From Rs1 sp038900335 (GTDB lineage: Bacteria; Pseudomonadota; Gammaproteobacteria; Pseudomonadales; Balneatricaceae), in contig JBBMRB010000002.1 of the NCBI GenBank assembly GCA_038900335.1, positions 372,001 to 436,000 on the forward strand: 64,000 bases of DNA. Reading direction: 5' to 3'. A program made the translations under genes and the position numbers. The notes beneath the pieces were generated by a model that saw only the letters and a list, made by a program, of their open reading frames with translations, did not search any database and was not told where the DNA came from. Shown here in pieces: positions 44,197 through 53,776 of the stretch (positions within the stretch are counted from its first letter, which is position 1; every line of letters begins with the position of its first letter).

Positions 44197-45540
44197 TTAG
44201 CTCCATGGGAATGGGCTGTTAGAAACTGGGTGTAGTTTTCCTTCTGCAAAACGAGAGAGTCTGAAAGGCTCTAACAGAGTCGGTTTTGCACCACAGATTT
44301 CTTCAGCGACTAATTTGCCGACACCCAACATTTTGTAACCATGGTTTGAATCCGCAATAAAGAAGCAATTCTTACGTACCGTATCAAAGACTGGGAAGCT
44401 ATCAGGAGTAAAACAACCAATTCCTCCTGAAGGTTCATCCTTGTACTGAACAATAGTCCCTTCAAAACGCTTTTGACAATGGGCCAGAGCAGACACCCAC
44501 ATATGTGCAAACTCTGGCCCTACAATAAATTCTGGTGATTCAGGTCCATAGGGGTCTACTTGCACTTTCGCCGCAGGCTTATCTACAATGAAAGGTGCAG
44601 CCCCACCTTGCACACCACCGAAGTGGAAGTCAGGCTTATAATAAATACCCCACATTTGGTCAGTAATAACCGAACCATCAACATCGGAGTATAGTGTTGC
44701 ATTACTATCTACATGAATAACCGGTGGCATTTTCCCATCATTAGTCACTTGCATTTTAGGGTCTACCCCTAAAGTGCCTTCTTGTAGTGACCAGTAAACC
44801 CACATTGGTATATCTTTACTAATTTCTAATGTATCAGGGTTTTTAATATTAACAGTATCTGGCATCTCTAACATGTCCCAAAATGTTTTAGCCCAAGGAC
44901 CTGCGCCAATCACTACATAATCTGTATCTATATCACCAGACTTTGTCTGTACAACAGTAATCGCCCCGTCACTAGCTTGCTTAAAGCCAGTAACCTCAAC
45001 ACCAGACATAATACGTACACCTTGTGCCTCTGCTTTTGCAGCCAAACCATACATTGCCTTGGTGTTATTAGCGTAACCTCCTGGCATTTCATGAAGAACA
45101 GAAGTAATCTCTTTTGCCTGCCAATCGTGAAAGATATTTTGCATATACCTAGTGCAATCTTTCTCACCTTCGATAAAGCGGGACTCATATCCTATAGCCT
45201 GCTGCTGCTGATATATAGTAGCGACATCTTGATGCATTGATTCAGGGCTTATTTGCATATAGCCAACCGGATGATAGCTATAGGCAACTGGATCACTTTC
45301 CCAGACTTTAACACTGTGTGCCATTAACTCGCGCATTGCCGGTTGAAAGTAGTTATTACGTATCACACCACAGGCGATGCCTGTCGCACCCGCACTGATC
45401 CCAGACTTATCAATAACAATGATATCGGCACCGCTCCCCTTGCCCTGAGCTTTTAATTCAAGTGCCAAATGATAAGCTGTACTTAAACCGTGTATACCAG
45501 CCCCTACAATGACGTAAGGTGATTTTGTTGGAAATGCCAT
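44197..45540 (-). CDS. FAD-dependent amine oxidoreductase (DAO family, SoxB/dimethylglycine-dehydrogenase-like)
   Basis: 447 residues. FAD motif YVIVGAGIHGLSTAYHLALEL at residues 9-29, SGISAGATGIACGVIRNNY (as in SoxB-type oxidases), and a C-terminal CFTPDSFPVFDTV...IADSNHGYKMLGVGKLVAEEI. Such enzymes oxidatively remove N-methyl or N-alkyl groups from glycine derivatives. A perfect terminator hairpin lies between this gene and the BCCT gene before it, so it may have its own promoter. It probably acts on a secondary or tertiary amine made by the Rieske oxygenase. It is not a second SoxB (no delta, alpha or gamma partner). Confidence 0.82.
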   Translation of the reverse strand: MAFPTKSPYVIVGAGIHGLSTAYHLALELKAQGKGSGADIIVIDKSGISAGATGIACGVIRNNYFQPAMRELMAHSVKVWESDPVAYSYHPVGYMQISPESMHQDVATIYQQQQAIGYESRFIEGEKDCTRYMQNIFHDWQAKEITSVLHEMPGGYANNTKAMYGLAAKAEAQGVRIMSGVEVTGFKQASDGAITVVQTKSGDIDTDYVVIGAGPWAKTFWDMLEMPDTVNIKNPDTLEISKDIPMWVYWSLQEGTLGVDPKMQVTNDGKMPPVIHVDSNATLYSDVDGSVITDQMWGIYYKPDFHFGGVQGGAAPFIVDKPAAKVQVDPYGPESPEFIVGPEFAHMWVSALAHCQKRFEGTIVQYKDEPSGGIGCFTPDSFPVFDTVRKNCFFIADSNHGYKMLGVGKLVAEEICGAKPTLLEPFRLSRFAEGKLHPVSNSPFPWS

Positions 45541-45660
45541 TTTAGAATCCTTTTTTACTTTGTTTGATATAAAACTTGATAGCGAAAGTACTAACTTTTT
45601 AGTCTATCACCACCAAAATGGATCATTTTATTCTAGTTACTACATTCTCTTGACTAAATT

Positions 45661-45695
45661 ATAAACAGCCCACCTATTAAGGGAGGGCTGTTTAT
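45661..45695 (-). terminator. Terminator after the BCCT gene
   Basis: Perfect 11-bp stem ATAAACAGCCC (45661-45671) with its complement (45685-45695), 8 bases after the BCCT stop on the minus strand. Confidence 0.75.
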
Positions 45696-45702
45696 GCTGT
45701 TA

Positions 45703-47523
45703 TTAATTACTACTTTTTTCTCTCATATCATCTCGGATTAATGATTTAAGTAATGAAGCACACATCAGGCACATGATGATGGCAAAAGGTAGCGCGGCGA
45801 TAATCATCGCATTTCTTAACGCACCTAAACCACCGCCACCAGCGACAATTAATGCTCCTATTACCAGTGTCATTAACCCCCCCCATAGTATGCGATGAAA
45901 GTTTCCTGTTTCTTCTGCCCCGCCCGACATAATAGTATTCATAACCAAAATGCCTGAATCTGCTGACGTCACCAAAAAGGTCAAAATTAGTACGACGCTC
46001 ATAATTGTAATAACTTGTAATAAACCACCATCAATAATAAAGCCAAGAGTTGCAAATAACTTCGCGGTTGCAGATGCAGCGATAATGTTTCCTTCTGCAA
46101 CACCTGATAACTCTAGGTCCATTGCGGTACCACCCAATATCGTCATCCAAGCAAAACAGACTAAGGAAGGAGCAATAATCGCACCGAACACAAACTCACG
46201 GATCGAACGCCCCTTTGATATGCGAGCTAGAAACAAACCAACAAAAGGAGAAAATGCTATCCACCAAGCCCAATAAAAAGTCGTCCAGCTTGACTGCCAT
46301 GAAAATAAACGACCAGATTCAGTAACTTCCCATATTGCTGCAGTTGTCGCGTCAAAATTTTCGACATTATGCAGAGCTACTGGTAGGCCAGATTGAAACG
46401 ACTCAAAAGTACCCCAAGGTCCTGTGGCATATAAAGCTTGCAAATCAACAGTAGGAAGCTGCTGGACTACCGCTGGTAAAGAAGTGACGAACTCATCAAA
46501 ACCTATAGGGCTATAAGCTGTAAAAGAAATGGGTAATATATTCATTACGTAGTTAGCTAAAGTCGATCCGTAACTTGTCAGCGCAAACCCAAAAGAGCCA
46601 AAAAAGATAAAGGTTAATAATAGTGTTAATGAAAGCACTAAGTTCAAATTTGATAAATACTTAATACCACGTCCTACTCCTGATATTGCAGATAGGATTG
46701 ACATAGACATAATAATGATCAAAGCAGCTAGTAGTCCAACTGTACTAGGGGCTGGCTTTGTATCAATATCTTTCATCAACCATTCCATACCACTAATTGC
46801 ATACAGACCATCTACTAACTGACTGACACCAAAACCAATAGTAACTGACACCCCTAAAATAGTTGCGAGCACCCCCAAAATATCGACTAAATGTCCTACT
46901 GGGCCATTGAGAAATCTCCCCAATAACGGTGTTAATGCAGATCGTATGGTTAATGGCATATCACGAGTATACGCATAATATGCTAGTGATAACCCCGTCA
47001 CGACGTAAGCTGCCCATGCATTAAAGCCATAATGTAAAAACGTATAGAGCATAGCGGAATCAGCTGCAGACTCAGAATTAGCCTCAACACCACCTTGCAG
47101 AATAACGGGATTTGATGCCCACAAACCCATTGGTTCTGCCGTAGAAAAGGTCATCAGGCCAACACCTAAGCCGGCACCAAACATCATGGAGAACCAAGAA
47201 AAATTAGAAAATTCTGGTTTAGTGCCAGGCTTTCCTAATACCCGCTTACCCCACCTAGGAATAGCCGCGATAGCGAAGCAAAACACCGTAAATGAGCCTA
47301 CCGCTATAACATAAAATGTATTAAAGGATTTTAAAATAGCGCCATTGACGCTAGAAAGCGTCGTGCCTGCTAACTCGGGCCAAACGATAGCCCAAAGCAC
47401 GAGTAAAACAATAGCTATTTTACTCACCATGGCTATAGGTAAACTATAGCCTTTATAGAAGCCCGTCGATTCAATTTTTACATCGATATCCGTAAAGGGC
47501 GGAGGTACTTTCATATTATTCAT
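45703..47523 (-). CDS. BCCT-family transporter (betaine/choline/carnitine/DMSP type)
   Basis: 606 residues from the ATG at 47523 (AAAGGCAG upstream; the frame from 47589 adds an unlikely leader). Twelve membrane helices. The glycine-rich unwound helix WFSMMFGAGLGVGLMTFSTAEPMGLW and the tryptophan box SSWTTFYWAWWIAFSPFVGLFLARISKGRSIREF, which cages trimethylammonium or dimethylsulfonium groups, are intact. BCCT carriers import glycine betaine, choline, carnitine, ectoine or DMSP with Na+ or H+. Its operon partners (Rieske oxygenase, aldehyde dehydrogenase, FAD oxidases) suggest nutritional use rather than osmoprotection. The gene opposite is DddP-like, so DMSP is also possible. Confidence 0.93.
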   Translation of the reverse strand: MNNMKVPPPFTDIDVKIESTGFYKGYSLPIAMVSKIAIVLLVLWAIVWPELAGTTLSSVNGAILKSFNTFYVIAVGSFTVFCFAIAAIPRWGKRVLGKPGTKPEFSNFSWFSMMFGAGLGVGLMTFSTAEPMGLWASNPVILQGGVEANSESAADSAMLYTFLHYGFNAWAAYVVTGLSLAYYAYTRDMPLTIRSALTPLLGRFLNGPVGHLVDILGVLATILGVSVTIGFGVSQLVDGLYAISGMEWLMKDIDTKPAPSTVGLLAALIIIMSMSILSAISGVGRGIKYLSNLNLVLSLTLLLTFIFFGSFGFALTSYGSTLANYVMNILPISFTAYSPIGFDEFVTSLPAVVQQLPTVDLQALYATGPWGTFESFQSGLPVALHNVENFDATTAAIWEVTESGRLFSWQSSWTTFYWAWWIAFSPFVGLFLARISKGRSIREFVFGAIIAPSLVCFAWMTILGGTAMDLELSGVAEGNIIAASATAKLFATLGFIIDGGLLQVITIMSVVLILTFLVTSADSGILVMNTIMSGGAEETGNFHRILWGGLMTLVIGALIVAGGGGLGALRNAMIIAALPFAIIMCLMCASLLKSLIRDDMREKSSN

Positions 47524-47683
47524 ATTACTGCCTTTTTTATTATTTAAAGTGGACGTTCCAAACTCAGAATGCTCGACAATAAAGATCAAAGTTAGCCGCT
47601 TTTATTGCGCTACAGTTTTGTTTTCCCTATTATTTTTGCACTCTATTTATGTAAAACCCTCAGTATTAACTACTGTTAATTCT

Positions 47684-48049
47684 TTATTTAGCGCTAGTGG
47701 CTTGTAGGGATAACTCCTTCCAATTACCAGGGTATACTGCATAAAAAACACGAGCGTTTTCCCCTTCATAAGTTAATTGAGTACCTTCTGGAATCCATAC
47801 CACATCACCCGCTTTCCCCTCTAACACTCCATTTTTTGTTACCAGTCTAAACAGGCCATCTATGACATATACAACTTCGTCATATAATACTGTCCATGAA
47901 ATTGAGCAATTATCAAAATGGGCTATGCCTGCACCCATTGAAGCGCTAATATCACTGGATACTGCTCGACCGACTTGAGCGGCTCCCGGAGGGCCACCTC
48001 TATGTATTAATTGAATATCTTTATTTTTAATTACTTGCGCTTTGTGCAT
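47684..48049 (-). CDS. EutQ-like cupin domain protein
   Basis: 121 residues forming one cupin barrel. The block SWTVLYDEVVYVIDGLFRLVTKNG...GKAGDVVWIPEGTQLTYEG...FYAVYPGNW is that of the C-terminal domain of EutQ and relatives. The usual metal-binding HxH(x)3-4E of cupin motif 1 is absent (CSISWTVLYDE instead), and motif 2 has no histidine. A metal-dependent dioxygenase or cupin DMSP lyase is therefore unlikely. Its role is unknown. It lies between the BCCT and PuuB-like genes on the same strand. Confidence 0.75.
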   Translation of the reverse strand: MHKAQVIKNKDIQLIHRGGPPGAAQVGRAVSSDISASMGAGIAHFDNCSISWTVLYDEVVYVIDGLFRLVTKNGVLEGKAGDVVWIPEGTQLTYEGENARVFYAVYPGNWKELSLQATSAK

Positions 48050-48096
48050 GACATACCTCTAATAAATCACACGGAATCATCGATTTCAGACGAAAA

Positions 48097-49437
48097 CTAC
48101 ACTTCGCTGCGACTCATCCATTCTGATACTTTAATACGAGTTCTAACCCCTAATCCCAACGCAGGCTCTGGAGGTAAACGTGACGGCATACCAGAAACCT
48201 CAGTCATATAACGCTGTAATTTAGAATCGCCACCGGATGCCATTTCAGCCAGTAGTTTTCCTGAAATAGTCCCTCTGGCGGCTCCAACACCGTTATGACA
48301 ACAAGATGCATACAACCCGGACTCGAGCTCACCAAAAAACGATTTATAATTACTGGACAAGGTACAGACACCACCCCAGGTAAATTCAAAGGGAACATCA
48401 ACAAGCATCGGATAACGAGCATCCATAGCATTGCGATGCATAGCCCTAATTTCTTTACGCTCGTCTAGACTACTGCTGTATTGAGGAACATAGCGGTATT
48501 GATTTCGCACAATTAAACGCCGGTCTTTGGTCATACGTAAAGTTGTTCCAGCATAATCTGCTGGTGTCATTCCCCAATCGACAGTGCCACCATAAGCAGC
48601 GAATTCACTATCTGATAAAGGCCGCGTCATACTGGCAAATGTCATAATCGGTAACATGCGATGCTTTAAAAAGCCCAACTGCTCTGTGAATATATTGGTT
48701 CCCAAAATAACTTTGTTCGCTGTTATTTCAGCATCACGGGTTTGCGCTATCCATGCCCCATGACTAGGCTTAATTTTCTCAATGGGAGTATGCTCATAAA
48801 TAGTCACATTTTCAGGCATGTTTTGCGCAATACCACGTATTAATGCAGCGGGCTGCATGAGCACACAGCCTGGGGTATACAATGCTTGCTTATAATAATC
48901 AGTACCTGTTTTCTGTTTTAAATCCTGTTTATCGAGTACTTGATAAGGCTCGTCTAACTCTTTCAGTAAATGTTTAAAATGATCTAAGAATCTTACCCCT
49001 CTCTCACTGACAGCAGCCTGTAATTTCCCTGTATGAGACCAATCACAGGGGATTTTATATTGCTTTACTTGAGCTTCTAAAAAGCTAATCGCTTCTCTGT
49101 TAAGTGCGATAAATTTCTTTTTACGCTTTAAACCCTCTCCTTCTAAATCTCCCTTATGAGGTAAATCAATAATAAAACCTGAATTTCTCCCAGAAGTCCC
49201 ATGGCCTATTGCCTGTGCATCCACTAGTATGATTTTCTGTTCAGGATGCAGTTCTGCTAACCTTCTTGTGGCAGCCATACCTACAAATCCACCACCAATC
49301 ACCAACCAATCTGTTTGGATAGAATCTCTAATTTTCTGCTGATTCTTAGCAGTTTCTGGACGATACTTAAGTGCTTCAGGTAGTGTTTCAAACCAACCAC
49401 AGCTATTGTCATCTAAAGGTAATTGTATTTTCTTCAT
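48097..49437 (-). CDS. FAD-dependent oxidoreductase (PuuB/glycine-oxidase-like, DAO family)
   Basis: 446 residues. An N-terminal leader of about 45 residues (WFETLPEALKYRP, as in gamma-glutamylputrescine oxidases) precedes the FAD motif DWLVIGGGFVGMAATRRLAEL. Also present are AIGHGTSGRNSGFIIDLPH and the C-terminal GLYASCCHNGVGAARGTISGKLLAEM. PuuB-type enzymes oxidise a C-N bond of N-substituted amines, producing an aldehyde or imine and H2O2. The aldehyde dehydrogenase two genes upstream could take the aldehyde. The substrate is unknown; no glutamyl-putrescine ligase is present, so this is not puuB itself. Confidence 0.82.
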   Translation of the reverse strand: MKKIQLPLDDNSCGWFETLPEALKYRPETAKNQQKIRDSIQTDWLVIGGGFVGMAATRRLAELHPEQKIILVDAQAIGHGTSGRNSGFIIDLPHKGDLEGEGLKRKKKFIALNREAISFLEAQVKQYKIPCDWSHTGKLQAAVSERGVRFLDHFKHLLKELDEPYQVLDKQDLKQKTGTDYYKQALYTPGCVLMQPAALIRGIAQNMPENVTIYEHTPIEKIKPSHGAWIAQTRDAEITANKVILGTNIFTEQLGFLKHRMLPIMTFASMTRPLSDSEFAAYGGTVDWGMTPADYAGTTLRMTKDRRLIVRNQYRYVPQYSSSLDERKEIRAMHRNAMDARYPMLVDVPFEFTWGGVCTLSSNYKSFFGELESGLYASCCHNGVGAARGTISGKLLAEMASGGDSKLQRYMTEVSGMPSRLPPEPALGLGVRTRIKVSEWMSRSEV

Positions 49438-49546
49438 TGTTATCTCAAGCTAACATTATGAGACCTAACATCTTGGTAATTATTAACCAGTATGTGTTGG
49501 TTTCTTATTATTTTTTGTCTATTTATCACAGTGCATTTTTATGAGC

Positions 49547-51001
49547 TTAATTTTCGCCTATAACTGTCCTGTCGGTTATTTTATCTACCCATTGCTGTCG
49601 CTCTGCTGTTACCTCCCCTGCAAGAGCAAAACTAATAACCTGCTTGTTCGCATTTAATAAAAGGGCTCGAATACCATTAGCACTTCGTTCAATAACCCAT
49701 TGGCTTTCACTGATAGCTGGGATAATAGTAGGGCTCACCAAGGTAATAGGTAAAACCGATGTCTTAACAATGACAGGCATCACCGGATAGTGCGCCATGG
49801 TGGGTTTGCCGATCAAGCAGTTGGCTAACGCTGGAATCCCAAAATTTATCGGTGCGATAAACGGTAGTAATGTACCGTTAATTTCAGCGCAGTCACCAAT
49901 GGCGTAAATGTCAGCGACATTGGTTCTTAAACCACCGTTGACTACAATGCCAAGATTACATTTAACACCACCAGTTTTTGCCAGTGCTGTACGAGGTTTT
50001 AAACCAATAGCAGATAACACTAAATCAGATGCAAAGGTCTCTCCATTTGTGAGTGTTAGCTGATATTTTTTCTTCTTTTGATCAACATCCACTAAGCAAG
50101 GGTTCACACTTATACTGTCGACAGTAGTATCAAAATGCCAATCAACACCGTTGTCAGCCAGTTTTTCCACGAGTGCTTGGCCTATTTCTCTGGGGATCAA
50201 CCTATCCATAGGCCAATTGCCAAAACCTACCACCGTCACTGCGTAACCTTTAGTTGATAAATCATTAGCGAACTCACAGCCTATCAAGCCATTACCAATA
50301 ATGGTGACGTGTTTAGCGGTGCCAGGTGAATTAACGCTAGAAAGATCGCCAGAATCATTTTCTAACTTGTGACGAAAATATTGATAATCTTCTAGATTAT
50401 TAACACTGAGCACCTCTTTTGCAGCCAGTATTTGCGCCTTAGTATGACCTTGTAAAGGTAATTTAATAGGCTCCGACCCTTGTGCTAGTATTAACTTGCT
50501 GTACTTTTGAACACCTATATCAGTGATTAGCTGATGTTTATCTGCTTCAATACTTTGCACATTTGAGCGAGGATATAGCCGAATATTTAGGCGTTTTTCA
50601 ATCTCTAGCGCAGTTTCGCTGACTAATTCTTTAGGGCTCTTCTCGCGAATCAAAGCATTAGACAAACCTGGTTTCGAGTAGTTATTGCCGCCATCGCTAG
50701 TGAATATAACAATATCTATGTCTGGTGATCTTTGACGAATTCCCTCTGCTAACCCAAGACCTGCGTAACCGCTACCAACAATAACAATAGGCGCTTCTTT
50801 TACGATTTCAGCTGTAGCTACTACAGCTATTTCATCGACGATTTCAAGCATTTCGAAATCAGCTTTGGCTACGCCACAATCAGGGCATACCCAATCAACA
50901 GGGATATCTTGCCATTTAGTACCTGGGGCTATTCCATCAGCTGGCCAGCCTTTAGCTTCATCGTAAATCCAGCCGCATATAATACAGAGCCATTTTTTCA
51001 T
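49547..51001 (-). CDS. Rubredoxin fused to rubredoxin reductase
   Basis: 484 residues. Residues 1-52 are a complete rubredoxin: CIICGWIYDEAKGWPADGI (Cys6, Cys9) and VCPDCGVAKADFEML (Cys39, Cys42). Then an AlkT-like FAD/NAD(P) reductase with IVIVGSGYAGLGLAEGIRQR near 73-92, HVTIIGNGLIGCEFANDLS for NAD near 223, and VADIYAIGDCAEINGTLLPF. It passes electrons from NAD(P)H through FAD to its own rubredoxin iron. It is nine bases from the aldehyde dehydrogenase and two genes from the Rieske oxygenase, which has no ferredoxin or Rieske-reductase partner here; it may be the electron donor. Confidence 0.92.
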   Translation of the reverse strand: MKKWLCIICGWIYDEAKGWPADGIAPGTKWQDIPVDWVCPDCGVAKADFEMLEIVDEIAVVATAEIVKEAPIVIVGSGYAGLGLAEGIRQRSPDIDIVIFTSDGGNNYSKPGLSNALIREKSPKELVSETALEIEKRLNIRLYPRSNVQSIEADKHQLITDIGVQKYSKLILAQGSEPIKLPLQGHTKAQILAAKEVLSVNNLEDYQYFRHKLENDSGDLSSVNSPGTAKHVTIIGNGLIGCEFANDLSTKGYAVTVVGFGNWPMDRLIPREIGQALVEKLADNGVDWHFDTTVDSISVNPCLVDVDQKKKKYQLTLTNGETFASDLVLSAIGLKPRTALAKTGGVKCNLGIVVNGGLRTNVADIYAIGDCAEINGTLLPFIAPINFGIPALANCLIGKPTMAHYPVMPVIVKTSVLPITLVSPTIIPAISESQWVIERSANGIRALLLNANKQVISFALAGEVTAERQQWVDKITDRTVIGEN

Positions 51002-51010
51002 CGATCGCTC

Positions 51011-52477
51011 CTAAGCATCTGCTGCAGTTAAACGAATAGCGACATTTTTGGTATTCACGTAGCTATACAGCGCCTCTTGGCCTTTTTCACGACCAAACCC
51101 CGATAAACCTATACCGCCAAAAGGTGTTTCTATACCGCCTGCGTACCATTCATTAACAAAAATCTGGCCTGCTTTTAAAGCGCGACTCGCCCTTAAAGCA
51201 CGCGTTAAATCATGAGTAAAAACCCCTGCTACTAGGCCAAACTCGGTGCCATTGGCCAACTGCCAAGCCTCTTCTTCAGAATCAAAAGGAGTGATAGTGA
51301 CGACAGGGCCAAAAACCTCATTAGAAAAAATAGCCATCTCCGGGGTAACATCTGCAAACACTGTCGCCTCTACAAAATGACCCGCCGGGTCTACTGCAGA
51401 ATCAACCACCGCTTTGCCTCCAGTGATCACTCTTGCCCCTTGTTTAATCGCTTGATCACACATAGTTAATATTTGTCGCTGCTGGATCGCACTCGCTACT
51501 GGAGTTAATTCTGCTCCATCAATGCCTGCACCGACGGTTAAACTTTGCGCCAATTTTGCAACTTCTTTGATAACCTGATCATAGATAGTTCGCTGTACTA
51601 AAATACGCGACATTGCAGAACAGACCTGCCCTGCATTAAAGAAGATTCCCCACTTGACACTATCTAGCAGCTCGTCGATTCTGACATCGTCAAAGACCAC
51701 GGCTGCTGATTTTCCGCCAAGCTCCATTACACAAGGCACTGCACGATTAGCAGCCGATTTTAAGATAGCCTGCCCTGTCGGCACTGATCCGGTAAAAACG
51801 ATTTGATCTATATCACAATGTGCTACTAATGCAGCACCACATTGATGACCTACACCACAGATGAGATTAACAGCGCCAACAGGTACTTGAGCTCGTTGGC
51901 AAGCAATCACTAGCCATGTCATGGCTAATGGAGTCATTTCTGGAGATTTGATAACAACTGCATTACCTGCAGCGAGTGCTGGGGCGAGTGAGCGTGCACA
52001 TATATCTACAGGGAAGTTCCAGGGCACTATTTGCGCCGACACGCCCATTGGCTCGTAGTAAGTAAAATCAATATAGCTCTCACCTAATGGGATAGATTTA
52101 CCCTCTATCTTGTCAGCCATTCCCGCATAGTAATCAAAATACTTTGCCGCTATCAAAAACTCTTCACGCGCATCCGCTAAGGTTTTGCCATTTTCTTGAA
52201 CTAGTATAGGCGCTGCTTGGTCTGCTATATTTCGTATCTCATCAGCAATCCTATTAAGCATCCGCGCTCTTTGCACTGGGCGACATTTGGTCAGTACTTG
52301 CGAGTTGACACAGGCTCTCGCCGCTTTAACGGCAAGATCTACATCTTCGCTCGTTGCACTGGCAATAGAGGCAAAGACAAGTCCCGTTGCCGGGTTTGAG
52401 ACTGATATACTTTGATTTGAATCGACCCATTGCCCACCAATAAAGTTAAGCCAATGGTTTTTTTTAGAGTTATTCAT
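51011..52477 (-). CDS. NAD(P)-dependent aldehyde dehydrogenase
   Basis: 488 residues, ALDH superfamily. QIVPWNFPVDICARSLAPALAAGNAVVIKSPE (cofactor), VMELGGKSAAVVFDD (general-base Glu) and FFNAGQVCSAMSRILVQ (nucleophilic Cys near residue 284) are all present. The closest general class is betaine-aldehyde, 4-trimethylaminobutyraldehyde or gamma-aminobutyraldehyde dehydrogenase. It oxidises an aldehyde in the cytoplasm, probably one released by the Rieske oxygenase or by the FAD oxidase in the same operon. Confidence 0.9.
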   Translation of the reverse strand: MNNSKKNHWLNFIGGQWVDSNQSISVSNPATGLVFASIASATSEDVDLAVKAARACVNSQVLTKCRPVQRARMLNRIADEIRNIADQAAPILVQENGKTLADAREEFLIAAKYFDYYAGMADKIEGKSIPLGESYIDFTYYEPMGVSAQIVPWNFPVDICARSLAPALAAGNAVVIKSPEMTPLAMTWLVIACQRAQVPVGAVNLICGVGHQCGAALVAHCDIDQIVFTGSVPTGQAILKSAANRAVPCVMELGGKSAAVVFDDVRIDELLDSVKWGIFFNAGQVCSAMSRILVQRTIYDQVIKEVAKLAQSLTVGAGIDGAELTPVASAIQQRQILTMCDQAIKQGARVITGGKAVVDSAVDPAGHFVEATVFADVTPEMAIFSNEVFGPVVTITPFDSEEEAWQLANGTEFGLVAGVFTHDLTRALRASRALKAGQIFVNEWYAGGIETPFGGIGLSGFGREKGQEALYSYVNTKNVAIRLTAADA

Positions 52478-52585
52478 ATTGTTCTATCCATATGACGAAG
52501 AAAGCCTGAAGGACTCCAGAACAGTTTAGGAGCCTTCAGCTATTAAGAGCCTTTAATACTTTGACCAATGTTTATGCTGTTAGCA

Positions 52586-53776
52586 CTAGCTACTAGGAAT
52601 ATCTTTCGCATATTGATTTGCCACCCATTGATGGAAGTGATGAGTAGGCCCATCGAGAACAGGAGAAAAAACCCCTCCCTGATACGCTGGAGATTTACGA
52701 CCGTTTTGCATCCCTTCTACAGCGAATACATCTTCTCCGAAAACGACTTTCCAACTTTCTAACACAGCCGTTCGACAAGCAGAATATTCGTCTCCTGTCG
52801 CCTCTGCCCCAACATAGGAGAGTTGTAGTTTTTCCAAAGTTTGGTTGTTCTTTTGTGGCATTAATATAATGGAGAAAAAATGATCGGCTTGTAATCCTAA
52901 TAATATATTAGGATAGAGTGAAATATATTCAGCTTGGCGAATTTTCTCTTGCGGCCAAGCTGTAAATTTAGGCAAGCTAGTACCAGCCACATCAGACAAG
53001 TTGTAGGTATAACTGCCCTGCCCTGACATATCGTCATTGACGATTAAATTATAATGCTGATCTAGTGGGGAATAAGAATTCAAACTAGGATGCACCCAAG
53101 GTAAATGATAGGCTTCACAATAGTTTTCTATCGCTAGTTTCCAGTTAGCTTTGATAGTCAATTCCATACTACTACCTGTGGCAGCTACCGTTAGATTATC
53201 GTAGCCAGTGTCACCAATAAATGACTGCCAACGCTCATTTAGCGGCTGAATAAAGTCATCAAAAGCTTCAGCTTCACCAGATAAATTGATAAAGACAATA
53301 TCATTCCAAATGCTTGAACGCACTTGTCGCAAGTTATGTTTTTCGCAGTTAAAACCTGGCACCTTATGATGGCCAACACCACCGATATGCGGCGTACCTT
53401 TTAATTTACCGTTTAAATCATAAGTCCAAGAGTGATAAGGGCAACGGATCATCCCTTCCACTTCTGTTTCCTCTCGCAGTAAAATCATACCTCGATGACT
53501 ACAAACGTTGTGAAACACATTAATCTCTCCGTCGCGGTTGCGCATCACCGCTAAGGGAAGCCCCATGAAGTCAATAGGTTTAGCAAAACCATTTTTAGGT
53601 AACTCACTGGCAAATAACAACCCAGCCCAATTACGTCCCAGCACATAATCGCGCTCATATTCAAACAATTGTGGATCATCATACACCGCATTAGGAAGTC
53701 CATTAGCTTCTTCAATAGGTTTGTGTACAGCATCTAATGCTGTTATAGAAATACGTTTAAGTGCACTGTTATTCAT
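52586..53776 (-). CDS. Rieske-type non-haem iron oxygenase, alpha subunit
   Basis: 396 residues. The Rieske 2Fe-2S cluster is bound by Cys92/His94 (VCSHRGMIL) and Cys112/His115 (RCPYHSWTYD). The mononuclear iron site is in NWKLAIENYCEAYHLPWVHP (His224, His229). Glu217 stands where ring-hydroxylating dioxygenases have the bridging Asp; a Glu there is, from memory, a trait of carnitine and related quaternary-amine monooxygenases. Other relatives are GbcA (glycine betaine) and Stc2 (stachydrine). It likely hydroxylates an N-methyl or adjacent carbon, leading to dealkylation. First gene of the minus-strand operon; divergent from the dddP-like gene. Confidence 0.9.
   Translation of the reverse strand: MNNSALKRISITALDAVHKPIEEANGLPNAVYDDPQLFEYERDYVLGRNWAGLLFASELPKNGFAKPIDFMGLPLAVMRNRDGEINVFHNVCSHRGMILLREETEVEGMIRCPYHSWTYDLNGKLKGTPHIGGVGHHKVPGFNCEKHNLRQVRSSIWNDIVFINLSGEAEAFDDFIQPLNERWQSFIGDTGYDNLTVAATGSSMELTIKANWKLAIENYCEAYHLPWVHPSLNSYSPLDQHYNLIVNDDMSGQGSYTYNLSDVAGTSLPKFTAWPQEKIRQAEYISLYPNILLGLQADHFFSIILMPQKNNQTLEKLQLSYVGAEATGDEYSACRTAVLESWKVVFGEDVFAVEGMQNGRKSPAYQGGVFSPVLDGPTHHFHQWVANQYAKDIPSS

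Noticed and set aside
47684..48049. Cupin-type DMSP lyase (DddK/DddQ/DddW-like)
   Set aside because: The histidine metal ligands required by cupin DMSP lyases are absent.
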